DNA of 64,000 nucleotides, taken from positions 1 to 64,000 of the forward strand of contig NZ_JAENHP010000001.1 of assembly GCF_016834655.1 (NCBI RefSeq), given 5' to 3'. Below are positions 27,093 through 36,099 of this stretch, in pieces. The first letter of the stretch is position 1. Each line of letters begins with the position of its first letter. The notes beneath the pieces are model-generated. The model did no database searches. It was not told where the DNA came from and saw nothing but the letters and a program-made list of their open reading frames with translations. Position numbers and translations under genes: made by a program. Origin of the DNA: Paractinoplanes ovalisporus. GTDB taxonomy: Bacteria > Actinomycetota > Actinomycetes > Mycobacteriales > Micromonosporaceae.

Positions 27093-28135
27093 TGCTCGAC
27101 TTCGAGAACTGGACCTGCCCGCTGCCGCTGCGCGACACGCCGACCGTGGTGATGGGCCACGGCGGTGGTGGGGCGATGTCGGGCGAGCTCGTGGAACACC
27201 TGTTCCTCCCCGCGTACGGGAAATCGGCCGAACTCACCGACAGCGCGGTCATGCCTTTCCCGGGCGGGCGGCTGGCGTTCTCGACCGACTCGTACGTGGT
27301 GAAGCCGATGTTCTTCCCCGGCGGTTCGATCGGGGATCTGGCCGTCAACGGGACCGTCAACGACCTGGCCATGTCGGGGGCGCGGCCGCTCTATCTGTCG
27401 GTGGCCTTCATCCTGCAGGAGGGGACGCCGCTGGCCGAGGTGGGGCGGATCGCGACGGCGATCGGGGCGGCGGCTTCGGCGGCGGGCGTTCAGGTGGTCA
27501 CCGGGGACACCAAAGTGGTCGACAGCGGCAGCGGGGACGGGGTGTTCGTCAACACGGCCGGAGTAGGGGTGGTGCCCGCCGGGGTGGACATCCGGCCCGC
27601 CCGGGCCGCCGCCGGGGACGCCATTCTGATCAGCGGGGACATCGGGGTGCACGGTGTGGCCGTCATGAGTGTGCGGTCGGGGCTGGAGTTCTCCACGGCC
27701 GTCACCTCGGATACGGCCCCGTTGCACGGGCTCGTCTCGGACATTCTGGAAACGAACACGGACGTGCACGTTCTGCGCGATCCGACGCGCGGTGGGGTGT
27801 CCGCATCGCTCAACGAGATTGCGCGTGCCGCTCAGGTCGGCGTGTCCCTGATCGAACGTGATCTGCCGGTCCCGGCCGGGGTGTCCGATGCGTGCAGTCT
27901 GCTCGGGCTGGATCCGTTGCAGGTGGCCAACGAGGGCAAGCTGCTCGCTTTTGTGCCCGCCGCGGACGCGCCGACGGTGCTGGAGGCGATGCGCGCTCAT
28001 CCGTACGGTCGTGGCGCGCGGCAGATCGGAACGTGCGTGAACGAGCATCCGGGCATGGTCGTGGCGCGCACAGCCCTGGGCGGAACGCGCGTGGTGACCA
28101 TGCCGATCGGTGAACAGCTCCCCCGGATCTGCTGA
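27092..28135 (+). CDS. hypE: Hydrogenase expression/formation protein HypE
   Basis: A 347-aa ATP-dependent dehydratase that turns a C-terminal thiocarboxamide into thiocyanate for the Fe ligand. Motifs: MGHGGGGAMSGELVEHLF, DSYVVKPMFFPGGSIGDLAVNGTVNDLAMSGA, VTGDTKVV, LRDPTRGGVSASLNEIA, and the C-terminal PRIC-stop with the essential terminal Cys. It is 1-nt coupled to hypD (TGATG) and to the next gene. Confidence 0.95.
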
Positions 28136-28833
28136 TGTCGGAAGCCGGGGCGTTGCTCTTCGCCCGCTACGCATACCCGCCCAACCTGCTGGGCTACTGC
28201 GGCCCGCCGGACGCGCACTCGTTGCTGTCCTCGCCGGCCGACGAGATCGCCCGCCGGGCCCGCGGTTTCGAGGGAGCATGGCCCTACCTGGAGTTCCTGG
28301 CCGCCCGCACCGGCCTGCACGACCCGCTGGACGAGCGCGTGGTCGAGGCCTACTGGGTGGGCAACGAGCTCGTGGGCAAGCCCTCCCCGGCCGACCTGCA
28401 CGACTTCCTGCGCGACCGGTTCGCCGGGCAGGTCGGCGGGACGTGGGTGTCGGCGGGCGACCGGGCCGTGGTGCACCACAGTTTCCACGTGTTCGAGGTG
28501 TACCCGTGGGCGGCGTTGCTGCGCCGCACCGGCAACCCGGCGGCGGTGACCGTGCTGGACCGCTGCCGCATCCGCACGGGCACGGTGACCTCGGTCGCCG
28601 GGGAGACCGCGACGGTGGTGTGCCGGCCGCTGATCTGGGACGGCAGCGCGTTGCGGGCCGGCCCGCCCCTCTCCGAACAGGTCACGTGGTCGGCCAACGG
28701 CCAGTCCCTGCTGCCGGTCCCATCCGCCGGCGACCGGGTCGCCCTGCATTGGCACTGGATCTGCGACATCCTCACCGACGACCAGGTCGAGGAGTTGCAG
28801 TCCCGCGAGAGCCGCCAGTTGAGCCGCGTGTGA
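28135..28833 (+). CDS. DUF6390-like hydrogenase-locus protein
   Basis: A 232-aa protein resembling DUF6390 (family recalled), last gene of the hydrogenase operon. Segments: LLFARYAYPPNLLGYCGPPD, FEGAWPYLEFLAARTGL, DERVVEAYWVGNELVGK, VVHHSFHVFEVYPWAALL, and a C-terminal SWSANGQS... region. No motif of known function; His/Cys-rich positions (YCGP, HHSFHVFEVYPW) could bind a metal. Start: ATG at 28135 overlapping the hypE stop by one base. Convergent with the histidine-phosphatase gene. Confidence 0.75.
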   Translation: MSEAGALLFARYAYPPNLLGYCGPPDAHSLLSSPADEIARRARGFEGAWPYLEFLAARTGLHDPLDERVVEAYWVGNELVGKPSPADLHDFLRDRFAGQVGGTWVSAGDRAVVHHSFHVFEVYPWAALLRRTGNPAAVTVLDRCRIRTGTVTSVAGETATVVCRPLIWDGSALRAGPPLSEQVTWSANGQSLLPVPSAGDRVALHWHWICDILTDDQVEELQSRESRQLSRV

Positions 28834-28847
28834 AACCGGCCACCGGC

Positions 28848-29387
28848 TCAGTCCAGGCGGTACTCCCAGCCCTCCGGCTGCCACTCGAAGGTCCCGGCGA
28901 CCAGGTCGTGCACAGGACGGCCGGTCGTGACGTGTTCGAGGGCGCGCCAGGTGGCGAGGTGACCGATGAGCATGACCCGCGCGCCGGCCCAGCGGGTGGA
29001 CAGGTCGGCCAGGCAGCGGGCGTTCCGGGCGACCGACTGGCGGTGGCTCTCGCCGCCCGGGTAGGGCACGTCGACGAAGTCGAGACGGTCGGCCGCCACC
29101 TCGGGCGAGGGCGACCCGTTGCGGGCGCCGAAATCCGTCTCGCGCAGCCTCCAGTCGTACAGGACCGGAATGTCGCGGCCGCCGAACGCGATCTCGGCTG
29201 TCTCCACCGACCGCCGCAGGTCCGACACGAAGACCGCCGCGATTCCGTCGGCCCGGCGCCGCTGTCCCATGGCGGCGGCGTTGGCCCGGCCCTGCTCGCT
29301 GAGCCGCCCTGGAAGCCACCCCGTGGCGAAACCGCGCTCGTTGTCCTCGGTGAGAGCGTGCGTCTCGTACACAACCTCGATCGACAT
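28848..29387 (-). CDS. Histidine phosphatase-superfamily protein
   Basis: A 179-aa phosphoglycerate-mutase-fold protein. The usual N-terminal RHGET is replaced by YETHALTEDNERGFATGWLPGRLSEQG, where the nucleophile His is in ETHA; the remaining catalytic positions are in SDLRRSVETAE and LIGHLATWRALEH (second His). Start: ATG at 29387; the longer frame to 29426 runs into the MutS-like gene. It is the last gene of a leftward three-gene operon with two MutS-like ATPases (5-nt gap). Substrate unknown. Confidence 0.8.
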   Translation of the reverse strand: MSIEVVYETHALTEDNERGFATGWLPGRLSEQGRANAAAMGQRRRADGIAAVFVSDLRRSVETAEIAFGGRDIPVLYDWRLRETDFGARNGSPSPEVAADRLDFVDVPYPGGESHRQSVARNARCLADLSTRWAGARVMLIGHLATWRALEHVTTGRPVHDLVAGTFEWQPEGWEYRLD

Positions 29388-29392
29388 GCGCC

Positions 29393-30868
29393 TCAGTCTT
29401 CCCGAAGGCCGTGCCTCCGGCTCCACAGGTCGGCGCCGTGGCTTGAGGCCTCCGGCGCGGCCTCGTGCAGGCGGAACGAACGGTCACGGTCAGCGCGCAG
29501 GAACCGGGCGGGGAGGGCGTCCTCGTAACAGCCCTGCGCCAGCTCGTGCAGGTGGGTGACGAACACGACGGTGACACCGGCATCGGTCATCGCGTCGACG
29601 ATGCGGCGGGCGATGCCGGAGCCCTCGCGCTCGTTGGTGGACTGGAACGATTCGTTGCACAGCAGGAGCCCGTACGGGGAAATGCCGTCAGCCACCTGCG
29701 ATATGCGCCGCAGCTCCTCGTCGAACTTGCCGCTGGTGCGGGAGTCGTCCTCGTCCCGGGTGAAATGCGTGAACACCCCGCTGCGGGCGGACGTGGTGAA
29801 CGCGGTCGCCCCGACGAACGTCCCGGCGTCCGCCATCAGCTGGGCCAGGCCGAGGCTGCGCAGGAAGGTGGACTTCCCGCCTCGGTTGGCGCCGGTCACC
29901 ATGATCAGTGACTTGCCGTCGGCGTCGAGGTCGTTCGCCACAACCGGTTCGTCGAGGCGGAGTTGCAGGCCCGGGTCGTAGAGTCCCCGGGCGTGGAGCA
30001 CGCGTGATTCCGCGTCCCGCACGTCCGGCAGACCGACCGGTGCGCCGCGCTCCTGCAGGGCCTGACGCAGGTTGAGCGAGCCGAGGTGGAACGCGGTCTC
30101 GGTGCGCAGCGCGGTGAAGAAGGCGAGCACGTGCTGAGCGGATCGGTGAACGGCGTCGGCCAGCCCGGCCAGCGACATGTCCTGCAGGGAGCTCAACGCC
30201 CGGTGGGCGGCCTCGTCCCCGTACGGAATCTTGTAGGTCGCGCTGGGCCCACTGGCCCGGCCGGCCCGGCGGAAGAGGCTCCGCGCCGACCGGTGGGGAC
30301 GACGCATCACCAGGGCCTCGCTCTGGTGGCCGGCGCCGAGGCGGGCCGAGACGAGCAGGGTTCCGCCGGGGCCCAGCCCGCCCAGCCACGCCGCAGCCGA
30401 GCTCACGTACTCCTCGCCGAACTGCGTCTCGACCATCGTGAAGAACTGCTGGAAGCCGGCCGACGAGACGCGCGTCCGGTACCGCTCGGCCAGGGCCCGC
30501 AGCTCGCGCAGGAGCTGCAGGAAGGCGGTCAGGGTCCCGATCGACTGGTTCAGCAGCGTTTCCGGCGTCGCGAAGAAGACCGCCCGGGACGCGTTCTCAT
30601 GAACCTCGACCGCCCGGCCGGCCAGGTCGTACAGCTCGCGGGCCAGGCCGGGCTCCCGCACGCAGTCGGTCAGAACCTGCTGCCGGTAGGCGATGTGCTC
30701 CGCTGACGGCGGCATCGCGAGCAGCACGACCCGCGCGGTCTCGGCGATGACCGGGTCACCGCCGGCCATGGCCTCGATCACGGCCGCGAGCCCGAGGTCG
30801 GCCGCCACCGACTCGGCCTGGGGACGCGGTTCCGGCCCGGTGTCGCCGTCCAGGAGTCCCGGCCTCAC
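29393..30868 (-). CDS. MutS-like ATPase without mismatch-recognition domain (copy b)
   Basis: A 491-aa MutS-related protein. The N-terminal half is helical, like the lever/core domains; the C-terminal half is the ABC-type ATPase: Walker A MVTGANRGGKSTFLRSLG, Q-loop/ABC region with TRDEDDSRTSGKFDEELRRIS, Walker B LLLCNESFQSTNEREG, H-loop FVTHLHELAQ. Domain I of MutS is absent, so mismatch binding is unlikely. Start: GTG at 30868, overlapping the upstream MutS-like gene by 4 nt (GTGA). Function unknown; a heterodimer with its partner is likely. Confidence 0.85.
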   Translation of the reverse strand: MRPGLLDGDTGPEPRPQAESVAADLGLAAVIEAMAGGDPVIAETARVVLLAMPPSAEHIAYRQQVLTDCVREPGLARELYDLAGRAVEVHENASRAVFFATPETLLNQSIGTLTAFLQLLRELRALAERYRTRVSSAGFQQFFTMVETQFGEEYVSSAAAWLGGLGPGGTLLVSARLGAGHQSEALVMRRPHRSARSLFRRAGRASGPSATYKIPYGDEAAHRALSSLQDMSLAGLADAVHRSAQHVLAFFTALRTETAFHLGSLNLRQALQERGAPVGLPDVRDAESRVLHARGLYDPGLQLRLDEPVVANDLDADGKSLIMVTGANRGGKSTFLRSLGLAQLMADAGTFVGATAFTTSARSGVFTHFTRDEDDSRTSGKFDEELRRISQVADGISPYGLLLCNESFQSTNEREGSGIARRIVDAMTDAGVTVVFVTHLHELAQGCYEDALPARFLRADRDRSFRLHEAAPEASSHGADLWSRRHGLRED

Positions 30869-32343
30869 GCGTGAGCCTCGATGCGGGCGCGCAGCTGGTC
30901 GTGGGTCAGCCCGTACCGGGCGGCGAGGGCGAGCGATCGAGCATCACCGTCGGCCGGGCCGCGGGTGACCGTGAAAGTCTCGATGCCGGTGACCAGCGAG
31001 ACGATCCGCGGGTCGAGCGTGGACAGCTCGTCGATGAACGTGACGCAGACGCCGACCGCGTCCGCGGCCAGAACCTCCCGCAGGACGTCGACGCTCATCG
31101 TGCGCGCGTCGACGAACGTGGTGGAGCTGAACATCTCGTTGAGGATGACCACCGAGCGGGGCGTTGCCCGCGCCAGCAGGCCGGTCATCCGGGTGACCTC
31201 CTCCTCGAGCCGGCTCTGCTGCTCACCGGCGCGGTCGCCACGGTCGAAGTGGGTCAGGATCGCGTCGGGCGGGTGCAGCGCCGCCGCGCGACCCGGAACC
31301 GGCAGACCCAGTGCGGCCAGGTGGTACAGCTGACCGGCCGTACGGGCAAAGGTTGTCTTGCCGCCCTGATTCGGCCCGGTGACCACGAGCATCCGCTCCT
31401 CGCCGCGCAGCGCGACGCTGTTGGTGACCGGCGACTGCCCGGCCGCGACGAGAGTGCGGGCCAGCAGCACGTCGAAGGTGTCCACGACGTCGAACCGGGC
31501 CGCCTCCGACATCGCCGGGACGCAGAAGGGCAGACCGGCCTGCCGTACGGGGGCGATGAAGTCGAGCCAGCTCAGGGCGAACCGGAATTCGCGTTCGACG
31601 ACGTCGACCATCGGGGCCCGGAACGTGGAGTGCTCGTCCAGGAAGCGAGCGACCCGGTCGAAGACCTCGGGGAAGAGCTGCACGACCAGGTCGAGGACGG
31701 CCCCCTGCAGCTGGTTCATCTCGGCCCCGGGCCGCAGGTCGAAGTCGTGCGGCGGGACCTCGCCGGCATGGAACCGTTCGAACATCGCGAGCGTGCCGGC
31801 CACCAGATCCTCCTGGCCGTCGAAAGGGCTGACGGTGATCGCGTCGCCGCTGATCGACAGCGTGTAGCGCAGCTCGCCGAGCTCGGCCAGCAGGGCCCGC
31901 GCGCCCTTGGCCATGGCGTCGAAACTCGCGCTCGCCCGGTAGTGGCGCAGCCACGTCTGCCACTCCGGCAACCCGGCTGCTTCCATCGACTCCACGACCC
32001 GCACGTACGCGGCGACGGCGTTCAGCCGCCACCGTTGCGCCATCGCCGGGTGCCGCACCTGCTTCGCGGCCTGGAACAGCTGTTCGCTGCGGGCCAGGCC
32101 GTCGCAGAACGCCCGCACCGCCGAGCGCAGCGTTTCGTCTTCAAGCGCGGCAAACACAGCTTGCCGCCGCTCGACGGCGGCGACATCCTCGAGGCGCGCG
32201 TGGAAGGCCGGCTTCAGGTTGTACGCGTCCCGCTCCCCCACCACGGCCCCGACCAGCTGATCGAGCTGGAGATCCGGGAAGTAACCAGGTTCCGGCCCCG
32301 TCGCCGGCAGAGCCAGCAGACCGTCGTCCCCAACATGATCCAC
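30865..32343 (-). CDS. MutS-like ATPase without mismatch-recognition domain (copy a)
   Basis: A 492-aa partner of the preceding gene. Walker A VVTGPNQGGKTTFARTAGQLY, signature region FDRGDRAGEQQSRLEEEVTRMTGLLA, Walker B VVILNEMFSSTTFVDA, and VCVTFIDELSTLD in place of the H-loop (His lost). The N-terminal 300 residues are helical. The missing H-loop His suggests that this subunit is a weaker or regulatory ATPase in a pair. Start: GTG at 32343 after GGTGGGG. Transcribed leftward, first gene of the operon. Confidence 0.85.
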   Translation of the reverse strand: MDHVGDDGLLALPATGPEPGYFPDLQLDQLVGAVVGERDAYNLKPAFHARLEDVAAVERRQAVFAALEDETLRSAVRAFCDGLARSEQLFQAAKQVRHPAMAQRWRLNAVAAYVRVVESMEAAGLPEWQTWLRHYRASASFDAMAKGARALLAELGELRYTLSISGDAITVSPFDGQEDLVAGTLAMFERFHAGEVPPHDFDLRPGAEMNQLQGAVLDLVVQLFPEVFDRVARFLDEHSTFRAPMVDVVEREFRFALSWLDFIAPVRQAGLPFCVPAMSEAARFDVVDTFDVLLARTLVAAGQSPVTNSVALRGEERMLVVTGPNQGGKTTFARTAGQLYHLAALGLPVPGRAAALHPPDAILTHFDRGDRAGEQQSRLEEEVTRMTGLLARATPRSVVILNEMFSSTTFVDARTMSVDVLREVLAADAVGVCVTFIDELSTLDPRIVSLVTGIETFTVTRGPADGDARSLALAARYGLTHDQLRARIEAHA

Positions 32344-32401
32344 TACCCCACCGTACGCGGGGCTCTTTATTGACCGGGGGCGGCTTTGCCACCATCAGCC
32401 C

Positions 32402-32848
32402 ATGACTGACATCTGCGTCCGCGACTACCGGGAAGCCGACCGGCCCGCGGTCATGGCACTCGCACCGCGCCTCACCGCCGGTGTCGCCCCGTGGCGGGAT
32501 CCGGCGGCGGTGCGGCTGGCCGTTCTGGGCTGGGTCGAGGCCGCGATCGATCACACACTCCTGGTGGCCGTCCGCGGCGACTTGGTCGTGGGGCTGGTGA
32601 GCGTGGCCGAACGGCGGCACTTCGCGGGCGAGCTGGACGCCTATGTGGGCGAGCTCGTGGTGGACGCCGGCCACGAGGGCCAGGGCGTGGGCTCACTGCT
32701 GATGCGCGCGGCCGAGGACTGGGGCCGCCGGCGGGGGCTGGGCCGGTTGGTGCTCGAGACGGGCGCCGCGAACCGGCGGGCCCGCGCCTTCTACGACCGG
32801 CTCGGCTACGTCGAGGAGGACGTGCGCCTGAGCAAACCGCTCGTATGA
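32402..32848 (+). CDS. GNAT-family N-acetyltransferase
   Basis: A 148-aa acyltransferase. The acetyl-CoA site ELVVDAGHEGQGVGSLLMRAAEDWGRRRG (motif A, residues about 80-108) and the motif B tail LVLETGAANRRARAFYDRLGYVEEDVRLSK are typical. The acceptor is unknown. Start: ATG at 32402. Divergent from the MutS-like operon (58-nt gap). Confidence 0.9.
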   Translation: MTDICVRDYREADRPAVMALAPRLTAGVAPWRDPAAVRLAVLGWVEAAIDHTLLVAVRGDLVVGLVSVAERRHFAGELDAYVGELVVDAGHEGQGVGSLLMRAAEDWGRRRGLGRLVLETGAANRRARAFYDRLGYVEEDVRLSKPLV

Positions 32849-32892
32849 CGCGGTTACGACGGGCGGAAGAGCCAGCGGTCGAGCGCGGGACG

Positions 32893-33411
32893 TTATCCGG
32901 CCTCCCAGACGTCGACCGGCGGCAGGCCACGCTCGGCCCGGGCGTCGTCCATCATCCGCTGGATCAGGGCCGTCTTTCCGCGCGTGTACGCATCGGGATC
33001 GTCGCCCGCCGCGGCCAGCTCGCGCTTCAGGGCGGCGTACGCCTCCCGGTCCCCGGCGTTGGCGCGCAGGTGATCGCGCAGGATCCGCTGGTTCCGCGTG
33101 TCCCACGTGTCGGCCGTGACGATGTGCAGGTGGTAGCCGGGACGGCGGTAGAGCAGGCGCCGCGGCATGCCCGTGTCGATGTAGCCGTAGCCGCGGGCGC
33201 GCAGGGCCGGCTCCCGATCCCGTACGGCGTCGAGGTCGGGCGCCGCCGCCATCAGGTCGATGATCGGTTTGGCGGGCAGGCCGGGCACCGCGGTGCTCCC
33301 CACGTGCTCGGCGACCGTGATCGTGTCGCCCAGCACCTCGAACGCCTCCGTCAGCGCCCGCTCCGCGAGCGCGGGCCACCCGGGGTCGTACTCACGGATC
33401 TCGATCGTCAC
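32893..33411 (-). CDS. GrpB-family nucleotidyltransferase-fold protein
   Basis: A 172-aa GrpB (UPF0157) protein. Family signatures: EIREYDPGWPALAERAL, VAEHVGSTAVPGLPAKPIIDLMAA, YHLHIVTADTWDTRNQRILRDHLRAN and YTRGKTALIQ. GrpB proteins share the polymerase-beta nucleotidyltransferase fold; their substrate is unknown. Start: GTG at 33411, whose bases overlap the stop of the upstream histidine-kinase gene (GTGA), so it is translationally coupled to it. Confidence 0.85.
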   Translation of the reverse strand: MTIEIREYDPGWPALAERALTEAFEVLGDTITVAEHVGSTAVPGLPAKPIIDLMAAAPDLDAVRDREPALRARGYGYIDTGMPRRLLYRRPGYHLHIVTADTWDTRNQRILRDHLRANAGDREAYAALKRELAAAGDDPDAYTRGKTALIQRMMDDARAERGLPPVDVWEAG

Positions 33412-34520
33412 CCCTTGGACGATAGCGAAGGAAACGTCACCACCATGGCCACCCCGGGCTCGCGCTCCTCGGCGAACGCCCGCCCGCCGTGGGCCGCCGC
33501 CAGCTGCCGCACGATCCACAGGCCGAGCCCGATCCCCTCGGAACCACCGGCCGCGAACTGGCCGAACATCCGCTCGCGCAGCCCGGCCGGGATGCCCGGC
33601 CCGTGGTCGCGCACCTCGAGACGGTCGTGGCCGTTCTCCCGCACCACGCGCACGACCACCGGCGGCGCCCCGTACCGCATCGCGTTGGTGAGCAGGTTGA
33701 CCAGGATCTGCTCGAAGCGCTGCTTGTCCACGTACAGGGTCTGCTCGTCGGCGACGTCGACCGTCACGTCACCGTCCGAGGCGCGGATGTGCGACAGCGC
33801 CTCCTTGACCAGCGCGCTCGCCGGGTGTTCACGCCGGTCGAGCTGGAGATGCCCCTCGCTGTCGATCCGCTGCACGTCGAGCAGCCCTTCGGCGAGCCGG
33901 GTGATGCGCGTGGTCTGCCGCAGGGCGGCGTCGAGCATGCGCACGACCGGCGGGGGCGCCTCGGTCCTCAGTTCCTCGAGCACCATCCGTACGGTGCTGA
34001 GCGGTGTGCGCACATCATGGGCGAGCGTGCTCATCATGGCGCCGCGCCACTGCTCGATGCGTGCCAGCCGCTCGCGGTCCTCCCGCAGGTGACGCGCCTG
34101 CGCCTCGATGAGCAGGGCGACCGCGACCGCGATCGGCATCAGGATGAACGCGCTGCCCAGAATGAGCGGCGGCTGATCGGTGAGGATGAGCGGCACCAGG
34201 TACGCGAGGGTGGCCGGCACGGCGTAGGCGAGCAGGATCCAGCGTGGGAAGTGCAGCGCTGCCCACGCGTAGAGCAGCACCAGGAAAGGGCCGGTGCCGC
34301 TCGCCGACCCGCCGAACGACCAGGTCGAAAGTCCGAGCACCAGGAACGACGGCAGCCCGAGCCAGGCCGGCGTGTTCGGCTCGGCCCGGGCCCACTGGGG
34401 CAGCAGCGCCACCGCCCCGAGCACGAAGTCGCAGACGGCGACCATCAGCAGGCGGCTCGCGTGGGCCGGGTCGTTCCCGATCCCCAGCAGCGCCAGCAGT
34501 CCCGCCAGGATCAGAAGCAC
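33408..34520 (-). CDS. Membrane sensor histidine kinase (orphan)
   Basis: A 370-aa kinase. About five transmembrane segments fill residues 1-150 (MASE-like, short loops), then a dimerisation domain with the H-box MMSTLAHDVRTPLSTVRMVLEEL, N-box ILVNLLTNAMRYG, G1 VRDHGPGIP and G2 GIGLGLWIVRQLAAAHGG. No response regulator is in the window, so its target is unknown. Start: GTG at 34520 is the first start in the open frame; the frame remains open upstream without an ATG, so a non-standard start cannot be excluded. It overlaps the GrpB gene by 4 nt. Confidence 0.85.
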   Translation of the reverse strand: MLLILAGLLALLGIGNDPAHASRLLMVAVCDFVLGAVALLPQWARAEPNTPAWLGLPSFLVLGLSTWSFGGSASGTGPFLVLLYAWAALHFPRWILLAYAVPATLAYLVPLILTDQPPLILGSAFILMPIAVAVALLIEAQARHLREDRERLARIEQWRGAMMSTLAHDVRTPLSTVRMVLEELRTEAPPPVVRMLDAALRQTTRITRLAEGLLDVQRIDSEGHLQLDRREHPASALVKEALSHIRASDGDVTVDVADEQTLYVDKQRFEQILVNLLTNAMRYGAPPVVVRVVRENGHDRLEVRDHGPGIPAGLRERMFGQFAAGGSEGIGLGLWIVRQLAAAHGGRAFAEEREPGVAMVVTFPSLSSKG

Positions 34521-34713
34521 CCCGGCCTGCCGGGCCGCCGCACGCGGCCCGGTCCCCAGCAGGCGAAAAGGTCCGTTCTGTGCGATTTGCCCATCATAGT
34601 GGGCGGTCCCCCGCCCCTACGCCGTACGACGGCAAGCCGGGCGAAAGATCCTCCACAGCGGTTTCCCAGCAACCTTTGAGGTTCGCCGGGCGGCGGGAGC
34701 GCTTACCGTCTAC

Positions 34714-34729
34714 ATCGAAGTTCATCGAT
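34714..34729. promoter_or_regulatory. Candidate operator upstream of the DUF4956 operon
   Basis: ATCGA-AGTTCA-TCGAT is an inverted repeat with 5-bp arms (34714-34718 and 34725-34729), about 40 nt before the DUF4956 start. No regulator gene for it is evident. Confidence 0.3.
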
Positions 34730-34770
34730 TAGTAACCATGCGGCAAGTCCCTGTTCAGGAGGTTCCGGCC

Positions 34771-35346
34771 ATGCAGCGGCTCGCGCTCTTCGCTCTCGAT
34801 CTGGCGGCGGTGTGCCTGCTGGTGTTCGGCCTCTATTTTCCCCGGCACCGGCGGCGCGACCTGGTCGTCGCCTACCTGGGCGTGAACGTGGGCGTGCTCG
34901 CCGTCGCCGGGTCGCTGAGCAGCGGCACGGTCGGGGCCGGGCTCGGGCTGGGCCTGTTCGGCGTGCTGTCGATCATCCGGCTCCGGTCGACCGAACTCGA
35001 CCAGCACGAGGTCGCCTACTACTTCTCGGCGCTCGCGCTGGGCATCCTCGGGCCGCTCAGCAGCGGGCCGCTCTGGCTGTGCCCGGCGTTGATGGCGCTC
35101 ATCCTGGTCGTGATGTACCTGGGCGACCATCCCCGCCTGCTGCGGTCGTACCGGCGGCAGACGCTCGTGCTCGACTCCGCCATCACCGATCAGGCCCAGC
35201 TCGTGGCGCAGCTGGAACAGATTTTGGGCGCCCGGGTCCACGTGGCCCACGTCGAACGGGTCGACCTGGTCAACGAGACGACGGTGGTGGAGGCGCGTTA
35301 CTCGTACGACCGCGCCGCCCTGCGGGACCGGGAACTGGTCGGATGA
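34771..35346 (+). CDS. DUF4956-family membrane protein
   Basis: A 191-aa protein with about four transmembrane helices in residues 1-115 (LDLAAVCLLVFGLYF, AYLGVNVGVLAVAGSL, GLGLFGVLSIIRLRSTELDQHEVAYYFSALALGILG, ALMALILVVMYLG) and a soluble C-terminal alpha/beta domain. The IRLRSTEL segment is characteristic. Members commonly sit beside VTC-domain and beta-helix genes, as here. Start: ATG at 34771 with GGAGG 8 nt upstream, preferred to ATG 34738. ATGA overlap with the VTC gene. Confidence 0.85.
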   Translation: MQRLALFALDLAAVCLLVFGLYFPRHRRRDLVVAYLGVNVGVLAVAGSLSSGTVGAGLGLGLFGVLSIIRLRSTELDQHEVAYYFSALALGILGPLSSGPLWLCPALMALILVVMYLGDHPRLLRSYRRQTLVLDSAITDQAQLVAQLEQILGARVHVAHVERVDLVNETTVVEARYSYDRAALRDRELVG

Positions 35347-36071
35347 TCGGGCATCTGGACGCCATCACGCTCGCCGAACTGATGGCCACGGCCGAGCTGC
35401 AGACCCGCGTCGACCGCAAGTACGTGCTCCCGCTGACCGCGCTGGACGGGCTGATCACCCGCCTGGACCCGCGCAGCCGCGTGCTCGAGATCGACGGGCG
35501 GCGCACGTTCCGCTACCGCTCGGTCTACTTCGACACGGCCGATCTGATCAGCTTCCGGCAGACCGTGCACCGGCGGCGGCGCCGATTCAAGGTCAGAACC
35601 CGCACGTACGTCGATTCGGCGCTCTGCTGGCTCGAGGTGAAGACGGAGGGACAGCGCGGCGGCACGGTCAAGGACCGCCTCCCGTACGCCGAGAGCGACC
35701 ACCGGACCGTCGAACCCGGCCGCCCGTTCCTGGACAACGTGCTCGGTGACCGCTCCGCGCCGGATCTCGCGCCGACCCTCGTCACCAGCTATCGGCGCAC
35801 CACCGTCCACCAGCCCGCGGGCAACTCGCGGGTCACCATCGACATCGACCTGAGCTGGACCGACGCGGAGGGCCGCACCCTGCACCTGCCGCACCTGGCC
35901 GTGGTCGAGACCAAGACCAGCGCGGCCGCGTCCCCGGCGGACCGTCTGCTGTGGGCCGGCGGGTACCGCCCCACGGCCCTCTCGAAGTACGCCACCGGGC
36001 TCGCAGCGCTGCGGCCCGACCTGCCCTCCGCACCGTGGCGCCGCACCCTGCGCCGCCACTTCACCGTGTGA
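35343..36071 (+). CDS. VTC-domain protein (polyphosphate polymerase-like)
   Basis: A 242-aa VTC/CYTH-tunnel protein. Basic and acidic residues of the catalytic tunnel appear in TRVDRKYVLP, RYRSVYFDT, RRRFKVRTRTY, CWLEVKTEG, SRVTIDIDLSW and HLAVVETKT. Yeast VTC4 makes polyphosphate with this domain; bacterial products are less clear, and this one lacks any transmembrane segment. It is translationally coupled to DUF4956, which probably supplies the membrane part. Confidence 0.85.
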   Translation: MIGHLDAITLAELMATAELQTRVDRKYVLPLTALDGLITRLDPRSRVLEIDGRRTFRYRSVYFDTADLISFRQTVHRRRRRFKVRTRTYVDSALCWLEVKTEGQRGGTVKDRLPYAESDHRTVEPGRPFLDNVLGDRSAPDLAPTLVTSYRRTTVHQPAGNSRVTIDIDLSWTDAEGRTLHLPHLAVVETKTSAAASPADRLLWAGGYRPTALSKYATGLAALRPDLPSAPWRRTLRRHFTV

Positions 36072-36099
36072 CGAGGACCCGACAGACAGGACTTCCACC

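Noticed and set aside
34520..34600. ATG near 34594 as the histidine-kinase start
   Set aside because: It is not in frame with the kinase; the frame upstream of 34520 is open but has no ATG, GTG or good ribosome site.
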